A stretch of 47,331 bases of DNA from a virus. Numbering within the stretch: the first letter of the stretch is position 1; each line of letters starts with the position of its first letter. Under the pieces are notes generated by a model. The model saw only the letters and a list, made by a program, of their open reading frames with translations. It had not been told where the DNA came from and made no database searches. The stretch spans positions 1 to 47,331 of IMG/VR virus record IMGVR_UViG_3300049217_000104. One strand, 5' to 3'. Made by a program: the position numbers and the translations under genes. Positions 20,632 through 29,476 of this stretch are shown here, piece after piece.

Positions 20632-21450
20632 TTGGCCGAAGAGAAGATCGATACCACTGTGTCCGCAGGTGCCGAGGACACGGCTGCCGCAACTGCCGCT
20701 GCTGCTGCTGCTGCTGCACCCACCGACAAAGGCCCCGATGCGAAGGCGCTGGCGGATGAAAACGCCCTACTGAAACGCACCCTCGCCGACAAGGACCGCG
20801 TCATCGGAGAAAAAGACCAGGCGGTGCAGTATTGGCACGGCCAGGCGAAGGGCGCGAAGCAGCCCGCCGACGACAAGCAGCCCCCCGCCGAAGCCGAAGA
20901 CACCACCGATCTGCTGGACCTGATCGGCACCAAAGGCGCGAAGGGCCTGGACGATTACCTGAAAGCCAAGGGGTTCGTCAAAGGCAGCGACGTCGCCGCG
21001 GCCGTCAACACCAAGGCGCAGGAAATTTCGCGCGAAGCGGGCGTGGTGGGGCGCTTCCCGGAGTTGAAAGACCAAAACTCCGAGATGTTCAAAGCCACGG
21101 CGCGGCACTTCGCCGAACTCGAAGCGGAGGGCATCAAGGGCACGCGCGCTACGGAAGTGGCGACGGCGATGGCCTACGCGGAGCTGCTCGAAGCCGGCAA
21201 GATCACACCGCGCGGCAAGAAGGCGGCGGAGCCCAACGCCGGGGGTACTGACGACGACCAGCGTGAGAGTGACCGGCTGCGGCGCGTGCGCGCCCAGGAA
21301 GGCGACAACGGCCGGCGCACCGGCGGTGGTGGCGGCGGCAAAGACGACGAGCTAGACCCCGTGCAGAAGCGCATGGTGGAGGCCTTCGGCATCACCGAAG
21401 AAGCCTACAAAAAACGCGCCAAGGAAGGGGTGCAATTTGCCCGACCGTAA
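20632..21450 (+). CDS. Probable scaffolding protein
   Basis: The 272-residue product (TTG at 20632; an earlier TTG at 20611 is possible) is acidic, rich in Ala, Lys, Asp and Glu, and mostly helical, with a poly-Ala run encoded by GCT repeats, a likely coiled coil (DENALLKRTLADKDRVIGEK) and a disordered Gly-rich segment near residue 235. The C-terminus (MVEAFGITEEAYKKRAKEG) is a helical hook like those that bind coat protein. Composition and position between portal and capsid fit a scaffold that is expelled or degraded during DNA packaging. Confidence 0.65.
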   Translation: MAEEKIDTTVSAGAEDTAAATAAAAAAAAPTDKGPDAKALADENALLKRTLADKDRVIGEKDQAVQYWHGQAKGAKQPADDKQPPAEAEDTTDLLDLIGTKGAKGLDDYLKAKGFVKGSDVAAAVNTKAQEISREAGVVGRFPELKDQNSEMFKATARHFAELEAEGIKGTRATEVATAMAYAELLEAGKITPRGKKAAEPNAGGTDDDQRESDRLRRVRAQEGDNGRRTGGGGGGKDDELDPVQKRMVEAFGITEEAYKKRAKEGVQFARP

Positions 21451-22030
21451 GAGAGCGAAATCGGATCCACTGCACGCGCTGCCAGCCAAGGCCACGCGCA
21501 GCGCGACGGCGAAGCGCGATGCCGCACGCCGCACCCGCGACGAAGGCTACCCGAAAGTGCACGCGCAGGAGCATGAGTACGGCGCCGACGCCTTCGACAA
21601 AGAAGTGCTGGCGCGCGAGGAGATGGAAGATTCGACGGACCCGTTGATGGAAGCCGTCAACCGCGTGCGCGAACCGGGCATGTCCTACAAGTTTTTGACC
21701 GAGCGCTGCTGCACGGAGCTGGGGATGCGCGGCTACGAAAAAGTGGTCGACGCGAAAGGCCTGGAAGTCAAAGTCGGCGAGATGTTCCTCGCCAAAATTC
21801 CGGAGCGCATCGCCAAGCGCCGCCAGGAACGCGCGGTGGCCGAAAGCCAGGAGCGCGTCACGGAGATGCAGGACGACTATTCGAATTCGGTTGAACGGCT
21901 GAAGCGTGACGCCGCCGGTTTAGGGGTGCGCGTGTTGATGCCGGGTGAAAACGCCGCTGCTGGCGGTGCCACCGATCCCGGTTTGCTGGGCGACGTCCGC
22001 GAGAGCGGGATTCAGATTCAGCGCGGCTAG
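21437..22030 (+). CDS. Head-assembly-associated protein
   Basis: The 197-residue product starts at TTG, overlapping the scaffold gene by 14 bases. It has a basic N-terminus (PDRKRAKSDPLHALPAKATR), an acidic middle and a long helical C-terminal region (RIAKRRQERAVAESQERVTE). No family is recognised. Its stop TAG lies in the centre of a perfect 16-base palindrome. It may be a second scaffold or an internal head protein. Confidence 0.5.
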   Translation: MPDRKRAKSDPLHALPAKATRSATAKRDAARRTRDEGYPKVHAQEHEYGADAFDKEVLAREEMEDSTDPLMEAVNRVREPGMSYKFLTERCCTELGMRGYEKVVDAKGLEVKVGEMFLAKIPERIAKRRQERAVAESQERVTEMQDDYSNSVERLKRDAAGLGVRVLMPGENAAAGGATDPGLLGDVRESGIQIQRG

Positions 22031-22036
22031 CCGCGC
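22021..22036. repeat. Palindrome centred on a stop codon
   Basis: GCGCGGCTAGCCGCGC is a perfect 16-base inverted repeat, and the TAG stop at 22028-22030 is at its centre. In RNA it gives a 6-base-pair stem with a CTAG loop just before the decoration-protein gene. No T-run follows, so it is more likely an mRNA-stabilising or attenuating element than a terminator. Confidence 0.55.
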
Positions 22037-22053
22037 GAAGTGAGGAGAAGAAG

Positions 22054-22629
22054 ATGTCCAACGTAAATAACGCCTTCGGCTTCAAGCCGCTCATGGTGGA
22101 CCTGCACGGCGCACCTTGCCGGCTGGCCGAATACGCCAAGGCCGCGGCCGATGCCCACGATATTTTCCAGTGGGATCTGGTGACGCGCGTGGCTACCTCC
22201 GTAGCTTCGCCCACTGGGCCTCCGGCTCTGCCGGTGCGCGGCGTGAAGACCTTCGCGCAGGCAACGCCGGGCACCACGCTGATCCTGGGCGCATCGCTCA
22301 ACTACGGCAAGCTCTCGACGCTGACCTACCACTATGTGGTGGACACGCCGTCGGCGATCTTCGCCGCCATGTTCGGCAACGACCAGCCCACCGCGTTCAC
22401 CATCGCCGTCGACGGCGGCTTGAACGCGAACGTAAAGAACAGCGCGTCGACGGCGCTCAGCCACATCAGCGCCATGTATATCGACGACACCACGGTGCTG
22501 TCCACGGCCACGCTCGACGTGAAGCTGATCAACGGCTATAACGTCCCGCCCAACGCGGAGGGCGCACTGGCCATCGTCGAAGTGATCATCAACAAGCACC
22601 AATTGGCCGGCGGCTCGCTGGGAGTTTAA
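22054..22629 (+). CDS. Probable capsid decoration protein
   Basis: The 191-residue product lies directly before the major capsid gene. It opens with NNAFGFKPLMVDLHGAPCRL and continues as a beta-rich, Ala/Gly/Thr-rich protein with no charged clusters, like small virion proteins that cover or pin capsid subunits. A good GAGGAG precedes the ATG. The family cannot be named with certainty. Confidence 0.6.
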   Translation: MSNVNNAFGFKPLMVDLHGAPCRLAEYAKAAADAHDIFQWDLVTRVATSVASPTGPPALPVRGVKTFAQATPGTTLILGASLNYGKLSTLTYHYVVDTPSAIFAAMFGNDQPTAFTIAVDGGLNANVKNSASTALSHISAMYIDDTTVLSTATLDVKLINGYNVPPNAEGALAIVEVIINKHQLAGGSLGV

Positions 22630-22640
22630 GAGGAGACCCG

Positions 22641-23564
22641 ATGTTCATCCGCACAGTTTTTCCTGATCTCTATTTGCAGAGCATGCTGCCTGCGATCGAC
22701 GAAGTGGTCATGACGAAGTACAGCCGCTTCCCCGACGAATTTCCCGAAGTGTTCCGCATGGAGGGGTCGAAGCGCGGCATCGAGCAGACCACCGAAGTGT
22801 CGGGCCTGGCGCAGTTCGCGGTCATTCCGGAAGGCATGGACACGCGCTACGACGAGCCCATCCCGGCGTTCAACAAGACCTACCAGCACGCGCAGTACGG
22901 GCTGGGCTTCAAGGTCTCGAAGATCGCCATGGACGACGACAAATTTGGCGTCGTGAAAAAGCTGGCGACCGAGCTGGGGCGCAGCGCGAAGGAAACCCGC
23001 GAAGTGGTGGCTGCGGCCGTCATTAACAACGGCTTCAGTTCCTCGTTCCTGGGTCCGGACGGCGTGGCGCTGTTCTCGACCGTTCACCCTCTGGTGGGCG
23101 GCGGGACGCAGACCAACCGCGCGAGTGTGGCCAGCGATCCGAGTGTCACCAGCATCCGGCTGGCGCTGACCGATATGCGCCAGGCCGTCGACCACCGCGG
23201 CAAGAAGCAGCGCATCCCCCCGAAAAAAATGATCGTGCCGGCGGGGTTGGAATTCATCGCGGCCGAGCTGCTGGGCGGGGCCGAGCGCAGCGACACCGCG
23301 AACCGCGCGATCAACGCCTTCAAGCGGCGCAGCGGAATGCCGAGTTTCGATTCCTGGATGGTCTACGACTATTTGACGGACCAGCACGCCTGGATGATCG
23401 AAGCCGACAAGGCCGACACCGAATTGCGGTTTTACGACCGCGAGCCCTTCAACGTGATCCACGACATCGACTTCAACAGCCGCAGCGTGATGACGGCCGG
23501 GTGGATGCGTTTCAGCGTGGGCTTCAACGGCTTCTACGGAATCTACGGCGTCCCCAGCTCCTAA
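22641..23564 (+). CDS. Major capsid protein (HK97-like fold, Mu gpT-like)
   Basis: The 307-residue product has features of HK97-type coat proteins: a long N-terminal helical arm, AFNKTYQHAQYGLGFKVSK (E-loop and spine region), then DGVALFSTVHPLVGGG, a motif seen in Mu-like head subunits, and a C-terminal part with SVMTAGWMRFSVGF. Its location after scaffold and decoration genes supports the call. Hundreds of copies build the icosahedral shell. The TAA stop sits in the loop of an 8-base-pair hairpin. Confidence 0.8.
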   Translation: MFIRTVFPDLYLQSMLPAIDEVVMTKYSRFPDEFPEVFRMEGSKRGIEQTTEVSGLAQFAVIPEGMDTRYDEPIPAFNKTYQHAQYGLGFKVSKIAMDDDKFGVVKKLATELGRSAKETREVVAAAVINNGFSSSFLGPDGVALFSTVHPLVGGGTQTNRASVASDPSVTSIRLALTDMRQAVDHRGKKQRIPPKKMIVPAGLEFIAAELLGGAERSDTANRAINAFKRRSGMPSFDSWMVYDYLTDQHAWMIEADKADTELRFYDREPFNVIHDIDFNSRSVMTAGWMRFSVGFNGFYGIYGVPSS

Positions 23565-23572
23565 GGAGCTGG
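23554..23572 (+). repeat. Hairpin with the capsid stop codon in its loop
   Basis: CCAGCTCC (23554-23561) and GGAGCTGG (23565-23572) are perfect complements, and the 3-base loop is the TAA stop of the capsid gene. There is no T-run after it. It may protect the abundant capsid mRNA from 3' decay or reduce read-through to the genes downstream. Confidence 0.6.
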
Positions 23573-23616
23573 CGGCGGCGCCGGGCGGTTAAGCAGCAGC
23601 AACAGGAGACGGAGCA

Positions 23617-24126
23617 ATGTCACAGCCAGCATCGGGCACGACCATCAGCGGCGGCCTCAACGTTCTCAAGAGCGACGGCACCTACGCTTCGCCTATCGAC
23701 GCCAACGGTGTCGTGCAAGCGGGCTCGCTCGATCCGCAGGCGATCCAATACCTGAAAGTCACGCTCACGGCGGCGCAGGTGAAGGCGCTGCACGCTACGC
23801 CGGTGGTGCTGATCGCAGCGCCAGGCGCGGGCAAAGCCGTGGTGATTTTCGACGTGCAGGCGTGGGTCAATTTCAACACCACCGCTTTCGCGGCGGGTTC
23901 GGCGGTGCAGATTTTACAGAACGCGATCGCGGTGGCCACCACCACGGCGGCGCTGTTCAACAGCGTGTCGGCGCTGCTGCTGCAATTTGCGTTCCCCGGC
24001 ATCGGGACTTCGCAATCAAACGGCGCGGTCAACGCGGCCACCAGCATCACGGCTTCGGGTTCCGAGTTTACGACTGGCGATTCGCCGATCGACATCCACC
24101 TCTGGTATGCGGTGATCACCGCTTAG
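23617..24126 (+). CDS. Virion structural protein, paralogue of 24482-25036
   Basis: A 169-residue protein rich in Ala, Val, Ser and Thr with long beta strands. Its centre (TAAQVKALHATPVVLIAAPG, then AGKAVVIFDV) matches the protein at 24482-25036. The APGAGK stretch looks like an ATP-binding loop but sits in a beta-rich structural protein without other NTPase motifs. It lies after the capsid gene and probably forms a head-surface or neck protein. A perfect palindrome (24109-24122) ends just before its TAG. Confidence 0.6.
   Translation: MSQPASGTTISGGLNVLKSDGTYASPIDANGVVQAGSLDPQAIQYLKVTLTAAQVKALHATPVVLIAAPGAGKAVVIFDVQAWVNFNTTAFAAGSAVQILQNAIAVATTTAALFNSVSALLLQFAFPGIGTSQSNGAVNAATSITASGSEFTTGDSPIDIHLWYAVITA
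24109..24122. repeat. Palindrome just before a stop codon
   Basis: GCGGTGATCACCGC is a perfect 14-base palindrome ending one base before the TAG at 24124-24126. It is the third gene end in a short stretch carrying a hairpin. Confidence 0.5.
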
Positions 24127-24144
24127 AAAAAAGGAGCATCCCCG

Positions 24145-24480
24145 ATGGGCGGCGGACCGGACATTTCACAATCGACGGCGACGATCGCCAACGGAGCGGC
24201 CACCAGCAACGCTATCCAGGCGGGGCAGATGGTGCCGGTGGCGCTGGTGATGCCGGCGGCGTTTACCGGAGCGACGGTTAGCTTCACTGGAACCTTCGAC
24301 GGCACCAACTACTTCCCGATCTGGAGCGCGGGCGCGCTCTACACGGAAACCGTTTCGACGTCGGTGATCGTGGTGCTGACTCCGCTGATGCTGGCGGGGC
24401 TGCTCTGCTTCAAGATCGTTTCGGCTTCGAACGAAGGCGGCGCGCGCACCATCACCGTGCTCTCGCGCAGGGGCGAATAG
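24145..24480 (+). CDS. Virion structural protein
   Basis: A 111-residue, beta-rich protein with few charges (ATVSFTGTFDGTNYFPIW, then VSTSVIVVLTPLMLAGLLCF). The pattern of short strands resembles an immunoglobulin-like or jelly-roll module, as in surface decorations. It lies between the two paralogues 23617-24126 and 24482-25036. No family is recognised. Confidence 0.55.
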   Translation: MGGGPDISQSTATIANGAATSNAIQAGQMVPVALVMPAAFTGATVSFTGTFDGTNYFPIWSAGALYTETVSTSVIVVLTPLMLAGLLCFKIVSASNEGGARTITVLSRRGE

Positions 24481-24481
24481 C

Positions 24482-25036
24482 ATGGGCGTGGTTTGGTCGA
24501 GCAAGCCCGCGGCGGGCGGTGGCGGCAGCGGCGACGTCGTCCACACACGCCAGATTCTTTCGGGCGCGGGACTGCTGGGCGGCGGCGATCTCAGCGCGGA
24601 CCGCACGCTGTCGATCGACCCGGCCTACATCCAATACGCGACGGCGAATCTCAGCAGCGCGCAAATTCTGGCGCTCAACACCACGCCGGTGCAGGTTTTA
24701 GCCGCGCCAGGCGCTGGGAAAATGATCGAGCTCATATCGGTCGCCACTGAGCTGATCTTCGGAACCGTGGCCTACTCGACCAACGGGGGATTCCGCTTTT
24801 ACTACGGCAACACCTCCGGTGCGAGAGCCAACTGGTCGCAAGCCCTAGTGGATACCGTGCTCACCCAAACGGCGTCGTCGATTGGCATCACCCTCGGGTG
24901 CACTTTTGCGAATTTGGTGGAGACGCCGGCGCGGTTGTTGAACCAAGCGATCATCTTCACGTACACGGCCAACCCCACCCTTGGCGACGGCACAGCAATT
25001 TTCAAAATCGCCTACCGGGTCCACAGCGGGTTCTAA
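24482..25036 (+). CDS. Virion structural protein, paralogue of 23617-24126
   Basis: A 184-residue protein. Residues 1-50 are a Gly-rich head (GGGGSGDVVHTRQILSGAG, GGGDLSADRTLSID) common in fibre-like phage proteins. Residues 58-80 (LSSAQILALNTTPVQVLAAP, then GAGKMIELI) are shared with 23617-24126. The rest is beta-rich. Its TAA stop lies in a small inverted repeat (GGGTTCTAACCC, 25028-25039). Probably a head fibre or neck component. Confidence 0.6.
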   Translation: MGVVWSSKPAAGGGGSGDVVHTRQILSGAGLLGGGDLSADRTLSIDPAYIQYATANLSSAQILALNTTPVQVLAAPGAGKMIELISVATELIFGTVAYSTNGGFRFYYGNTSGARANWSQALVDTVLTQTASSIGITLGCTFANLVETPARLLNQAIIFTYTANPTLGDGTAIFKIAYRVHSGF

Positions 25037-25039
25037 CCC

Positions 25040-25846
25040 ATGCGGCGCACACTCACAGGCGCGGCGGCGGCGGCCCTGCTGGGCGCGGTGCTGTTCTTTA
25101 GCTCGCTGCTGGGCCAGGGCGTGCTGCTGCCACCAGGCTCGCTGCCGCCCAGCCCGCAATCCTACCTCGCGCCGGGCACTGCCTTCTCGATCAACCGCAC
25201 GGCGGTGATCAACAACGTGGGACGCATCGACGGCGCGCCAGGCTCCGCCGCGGACTGCGTGCGCGTCGATGGATCGAGCACGCCCTGCGGCAGCGGCAAT
25301 GGCACCGGACCCACCGGTCCCGCCGGACCAACGGGCGCGACCGGCCCTACGGGAGCCACTGGCCCGGCCGGCGCGGATGGTGCCACGGGCGCGACCGGCC
25401 CACAGGGCATGACGGGAGCCACCGGCCCGCAAGGCGTCGTCGGACCCGCCGGACCATCGGGCGGCGACGGCGGCGCAACTGGCCCTGCTGGCCCAACGGG
25501 AGCCACCGGTGCAACGGGCGCTGCCGGTCCCACGGGAGCCACCGGAGCCACGGGTGCAACGGGCGCTGCGGGCGCCACCGGCGCGACGGGAGCCACCGGC
25601 CCGGCCGGTCCAGGCGGCACCACGTTGAACTTCTCTTTCAATGAAACGCCGACAGCGGTGGATACCCTCGACTACACGCTGGCGCACACGCCGAACCCCA
25701 CGTCCAGCCTGATGCTGTTCGTCAACGGGCTCCTCATGCGCCCCGTGGTCGACTACACGCTGAGCACGCGGACAGTGACTTTCGTGAGCGGCTATTCGGG
25801 CCTGCTGGCCACCGCGCAGACCATGGTGGCGTTCTACCAATACTGA
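25040..25846 (+). CDS. Collagen-like fibre protein with a signal peptide
   Basis: The 268-residue product starts with a signal-peptide or anchor sequence ([20 protein letters not shown]). Residues about 86-192 are Gly-X-Y triplets dominated by GAT, GPT and GPA, which form a collagen-like triple helix in known phage fibres. The C-terminal 70 residues ([19 protein letters not shown]) form a knob domain also present in the protein at 19044-19493. A trimeric fibre on head or tail is likely. The N-terminal signal is odd for a virion protein, and may instead place the protein in the host envelope. Confidence 0.75.
   Translation: MRRTLTGAAAAALLGAVLFFSSLLGQGVLLPPGSLPPSPQSYLAPGTAFSINRTAVINNVGRIDGAPGSAADCVRVDGSSTPCGSGNGTGPTGPAGPTGATGPTGATGPAGADGATGATGPQGMTGATGPQGVVGPAGPSGGDGGATGPAGPTGATGATGAAGPTGATGATGATGAAGATGATGATGPAGPGGTTLNFSFNETPTAVDTLDYTLAHTPNPTSSLMLFVNGLLMRPVVDYTLSTRTVTFVSGYSGLLATAQTMVAFYQY
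25298..25617 (+). repeat. Gly-X-Y coding repeat tract
   Basis: About 35 imperfect 9- to 18-base units (for example GGAGCCACCGGC variants) encode the collagen-like segment. Such tracts expand and shrink by slippage or recombination and are a probable site of length variation between related phages. Confidence 0.75.
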
Positions 25847-25853
25847 AAACCGC

Positions 25854-26729
25854 ATGTACACCTGGGGCCAAATTCGATTGCTGCTGCAACAGACCGCCGG
25901 AGCCATGAGCCCGGATCTGATCGATGGTTTCGTCAACACGCGCTACGTGGACATTCTCGACCACTACCCGTGGAAGGGCCTCGAAGTGGAAGCGGTGCTC
26001 GAAAGCGTGGCGGCTTACACCACGGGCACGGTGAGCGTGACGCAGGGCGCGAACACCGTGGTGGGCGTCGGCACCACCTTCAGCGGCGCGATGACGGGTC
26101 AGAAATTTCAACTCGCCGGCGACGTCGCGATCTACACGGCCACCTTCGTCGACACCGGAGATCTCACGCTCGATCGCAACTACGAAGGCCTCAGCGCGAC
26201 GGGCGCGGGCTTCACCATTTTCCAGGACGAATACGAATTACCACCCGCCACCAAAACAGTGCTGTCGGTGAGCAATCCCGTCACCGGGAAACCCCTTGAC
26301 GATTGGACCAAGGGCCAGATCGTCGCGGCGCTGTGGCTGCCGGTGTGCCCCGGAACTCCGGAGGCATATGCGATCTCGGCCGACACCGACGAGGATGACC
26401 CGCCGGTGTATCACACGTTGCAACTGACGCCGCCGCCGTCACTCGCGCAAGGCTTCCCCCTGCGCTACCAGAAAGCCTCGGCGGGCTTCAATGGGACCAA
26501 CACCGCGGCGGGACCGCTGCCGTGGGTTTCCGACCAGACTCTCTTGAACGGCTGCCGCGCCGACATTCGGATGCAGCAGGGCAAGCTCACCGACGCCGAA
26601 GGCTACGAGGCGAAATTCAAACAAGGCTTGGTCGAGATGGTGCGCCTCGATGGCGCGCGCCGTGGGCAGAGCACGCTGCAAACTCCGAAGGCATGGAGCT
26701 CCTACCGGCTGCGGCGGGTGCTGCGGTGA
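25854..26729 (+). CDS. Probable head-tail connector/adaptor protein
   Basis: The 291-residue product starts with a helical region (MYTWGQIRLLLQQTAGAMSP, then YVDILDHYPWKGLEVEAVLE) as in phage adaptor proteins. A beta-rich insert follows (TGTVSVTQGANTVVGVGTTF, LAGDVAIYTATFVD), and a helical tail (GYEAKFKQGLVEMVRLDGAR). That order, an adaptor helix bundle with a beta insertion, is typical of gp4- or gp6-like connectors attached below the portal. It is followed by two further connector-like genes. Confidence 0.55.
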   Translation: MYTWGQIRLLLQQTAGAMSPDLIDGFVNTRYVDILDHYPWKGLEVEAVLESVAAYTTGTVSVTQGANTVVGVGTTFSGAMTGQKFQLAGDVAIYTATFVDTGDLTLDRNYEGLSATGAGFTIFQDEYELPPATKTVLSVSNPVTGKPLDDWTKGQIVAALWLPVCPGTPEAYAISADTDEDDPPVYHTLQLTPPPSLAQGFPLRYQKASAGFNGTNTAAGPLPWVSDQTLLNGCRADIRMQQGKLTDAEGYEAKFKQGLVEMVRLDGARRGQSTLQTPKAWSSYRLRRVLR

Positions 26730-27439
26730 CGGCTGCCGACATGGCCGCACGCTGCCAGCAGCGGCTCGATGAAGATCCCGCGATCGTGACGCCGGCGTTC
26801 TATCCATTTTCCGAAGTGCTGTCCGCGCTCAACCGCGCGCAGCGCATGATGGTGCTGCTCACCCTCTACCTCGAAGCGACCGCGCCGATGGTGCTGGCCT
26901 CCAGCGCGTTTTATCACATGCGCTCGTACTTCCCGGATTGGATGCTGCCGCTGCGCGTGACTCTCAACACTGGCTTTCGAGTGCGGCCGGCCAGGCTCGC
27001 TGAACTGGATGCGGTGGACGCAGGCTGGCAAGTGAGTGCGGGCGCACCCGCGCGCTATGCGGCGCTGGGCTTCGATTTTCTGGCGGTTTATCAGCAGTCG
27101 GCCGGGGCCACGCTTAACATGACCTACGCGCGATCGCCGGACGCGATGGTTTCGGGCACTGACACGCCGGAGATCCCGGAAGACTACCACCCGGCGCTGA
27201 TCGATTTCGCGATCCCCTGGCTGCGCGTGAAAGAAGGCGCGCAGGAATTTCAAAAAGCGCAGCCGTACCTGAAGCGGTTCCTCAGCGAAGCCGACCGGCT
27301 GGGCCAATACGTGAGGGCTCGCAACCTTGCGGCGCGCTACGACAATTTGCCATTCGAGCTGCGCAGGCTCGACCGTTCGCGGTTCAGAGGGATACGCCCG
27401 GATCTGCCGTCGACGAAAGGGACCATGACCGATGCCTAA
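26726..27439 (+). CDS. Probable connector/neck protein
   Basis: The 237-residue product starts at GTG overlapping the previous stop (GTGA). It has a helical first half (FSEVLSALNRAQRMMVLLTL) and a beta part (FRVRPARLAELDAVDAGWQV), ending in a basic tail. The stop overlaps the next gene by 8 bases. Size, order and helix-rich start fit a head-completion or neck protein. Confidence 0.5.
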   Translation: MTAADMAARCQQRLDEDPAIVTPAFYPFSEVLSALNRAQRMMVLLTLYLEATAPMVLASSAFYHMRSYFPDWMLPLRVTLNTGFRVRPARLAELDAVDAGWQVSAGAPARYAALGFDFLAVYQQSAGATLNMTYARSPDAMVSGTDTPEIPEDYHPALIDFAIPWLRVKEGAQEFQKAQPYLKRFLSEADRLGQYVRARNLAARYDNLPFELRRLDRSRFRGIRPDLPSTKGTMTDA

Positions 27440-28811
27440 CAACCTTGCTATCACGCCCGGCGTGGGCGCACTCGTCACCACCGACCAGATCACCTCCGAC
27501 AGTTCGCACGCGCAGGTGGTGAAGATCGCGGAGTCGGCGGCGGGCTCGCGCAATTACATTCCGTCGACGGTGGCCAACGGCCTGACGGTGGACGTCACGC
27601 GGATCCAGACGGCGGTGATCGTCAACAACCCCACCGCCAGCGATTTGAAGGTGGACGCTTCCGGCGCGACCGTGCCCATCTCGGCCGCCTCGGCGCTGCC
27701 GGTGAGCGCGGCGGCAGGCGCACCCATCGCGGTGCGGCTGTCTACGGGTTCGGCTTTCATCGATACCGTTCCGGTCTCGATCGCAGCGACGGTGACCGTC
27801 GCCGGCACGGTGGCAATCTCCGGCACGCCGGCGGTGGCGCAGTCGGGCACCTGGAATATCGCGACCGTCACCACCATCACCAACGCGGTTACCGTGACGG
27901 GCACTGTGGCCCTGAGCGGCACTTCGCCGGTGTCGGGCACGGTCACCGCGAACCAGGGCACCGCAGCGGCCGTGGGAAGCGCCTGGGTCACCAAGATCAC
28001 CGATGGCACGAACTCGGTGGGCGTGACCAACGTGAGCGGGGCTTTCGCTCTGAAGGTGGACGTAATTCAACAGGTGGGCGGGGGCGTGTCGCAAGCGGAC
28101 CAGTCCACCTTTACCAACGGCACCACGTTCCTCGATCCTATCGGCGGCGTCTTTAACGACTCGATCACGGCAGTGGGATCCGGCAAAGCGGGAGCGGTGC
28201 GCATCACCAGCCAGCGCGCGCAGCACGTGAACCTGCGCGACAATTCCGGCAACGAGCTGGGCATCGGGGCGGCGCCGCTGCGCATCGATCCCACCGGCGG
28301 CACGATCCAGCCGGTGAATGGAACCGTCACCGTGAACCAGGGCGCGACGGCCTGGGTCACCAACATCACGCAGATCAACGGCCACACGGCCATCGAAGCG
28401 GCAAATGGAATTCTCAAAGTGGGCGTGTCGGATTCGACCGGCACCGCATTCTCGGCGGCGAACCCGCTGCCGGTGGTATCCGGACCCACGCCCAGCGGAT
28501 TCTGGAAAATCCACGTCACCACCACGGCGGGGCAAACCGCCATCGCGCTGCGCACTCCGGCGGGCGGCAAGACCATGTACGTCGAAGGCATGGCGATTTC
28601 GATTTCGGCGGGCACCGGGCGGCTGGCGATCTTCGACAATACCGACACCGAAGCCAACGCCCTGTGGAGCGTGCTGACGGTGTGGGCGTTCTTGAACCAG
28701 GTGGTCACGCCGTCGCGGCCGATTCCGCTCGCGGCCGTCAACAACGTGCTGCGCTACACCACCACCACCGCCGTCGTGGCGGACATCACCGTTTGGGGCT
28801 ATGACGCGTAA
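27432..28811 (+). CDS. Large beta-rich virion structural protein
   Basis: The 459-residue product is almost free of charged runs and is built of short Thr/Val/Gly strands with repeated units such as VSGTVTANQGTAA and VNGTVTVNQGATAWVT. Repeats of this sort are typical of phage fibre or spike shafts. The C-terminal 130 residues (MYVEGMAISISAGTGRLAIF and after) form a separate domain. Its stop shares a base with the next ATG. Probable tail-associated or adhesive protein. Confidence 0.6.
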   Translation: MPNNLAITPGVGALVTTDQITSDSSHAQVVKIAESAAGSRNYIPSTVANGLTVDVTRIQTAVIVNNPTASDLKVDASGATVPISAASALPVSAAAGAPIAVRLSTGSAFIDTVPVSIAATVTVAGTVAISGTPAVAQSGTWNIATVTTITNAVTVTGTVALSGTSPVSGTVTANQGTAAAVGSAWVTKITDGTNSVGVTNVSGAFALKVDVIQQVGGGVSQADQSTFTNGTTFLDPIGGVFNDSITAVGSGKAGAVRITSQRAQHVNLRDNSGNELGIGAAPLRIDPTGGTIQPVNGTVTVNQGATAWVTNITQINGHTAIEAANGILKVGVSDSTGTAFSAANPLPVVSGPTPSGFWKIHVTTTAGQTAIALRTPAGGKTMYVEGMAISISAGTGRLAIFDNTDTEANALWSVLTVWAFLNQVVTPSRPIPLAAVNNVLRYTTTTAVVADITVWGYDA

Positions 28812-29476
28812 TGCTGGTGCTGCTGCTCCCACAGGGACCGGCGCTCGCCGGCGTCGACGCGGACCAGGTGATCGCCGAGCTGCTGCCGGCCTTCGGCGCA
28901 TCGAGTCTCAGCGATCTCACCTGGGCGAGCCAGACGGAACTCTATCAATGGGCCGATGAAGCGCTGAAGCGCCTGTCGCACCGCGCGGGCGTGTTCGTCG
29001 AGCGCGACACGACTACCAACGTGACCGCGCCCGATGGATCCTACCCGGTTCCCGCCGCGCACATCGACACCATCCACGTCGCGCTTCTCACTTTCAACCC
29101 AGCGGCGGCGCTCAGCCTGCGCGCGACGACAGTGGAGGAGCTGGCTGCCCTTGATGCGACGTGGCCGCTGACCAGCGGCGCGGTGGAGCGCTTCAGCATG
29201 GACCAGGGGCCGGAAGGCTTCATCACCATCTACCGGCTGCCGCTGGTGAGTGGAAACCTGGCTTGGATCTTTCATAAATTTCCTACCGCGATCCAAGCCG
29301 GCCAGACTGCGATCGCCGCGCCCTCGCCCATCGGCGACTACCTGGCGTACGCCATGTTGGGCGAAGCGCGGCGCAAAGAATCGGAAGCCGCGATGCCCGA
29401 AGTGGCGGACCACTGCGACCAGATGATGGCGCTGATGGAAGAAGTGGTCACCGCGTATTGGGGGCCTGGGCAGTGA
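28811..29476 (+). CDS. Probable connector/adaptor protein
   Basis: The 221-residue product has an N-terminal helical part (SQTELYQWADEALKRLSHRA), a beta-sandwich-like centre (GSYPVPAAHIDTIHVALLTF) and a helical end (AYAMLGEARRKESEAAMPEV), the layout of phage adaptor proteins. I recall similar proteins beside tail-hub genes. It is followed by the 29-codon frame and the large tail hub. Confidence 0.5.
   Translation: MLVLLLPQGPALAGVDADQVIAELLPAFGASSLSDLTWASQTELYQWADEALKRLSHRAGVFVERDTTTNVTAPDGSYPVPAAHIDTIHVALLTFNPAAALSLRATTVEELAALDATWPLTSGAVERFSMDQGPEGFITIYRLPLVSGNLAWIFHKFPTAIQAGQTAIAAPSPIGDYLAYAMLGEARRKESEAAMPEVADHCDQMMALMEEVVTAYWGPGQ

Noticed and set aside
23760-24730. APGAGK stretches resembling a Walker A loop in the proteins at 23617 and 24482
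   Set aside because: Both proteins are beta-rich structural proteins with no Walker B, no following Ser/Thr after the Lys and no other NTPase motif.
25298-25617. Repeat tract considered as a CRISPR or minisatellite
   Set aside because: The units are variable, in frame and encode Gly-X-Y triplets; there are no unique spacers.
27384-28901. 505-codon leftward open frame opposite the 459-residue structural gene
   Set aside because: Arg/His/Gly-rich translation without domains, covering three gene boundaries on the plus strand.
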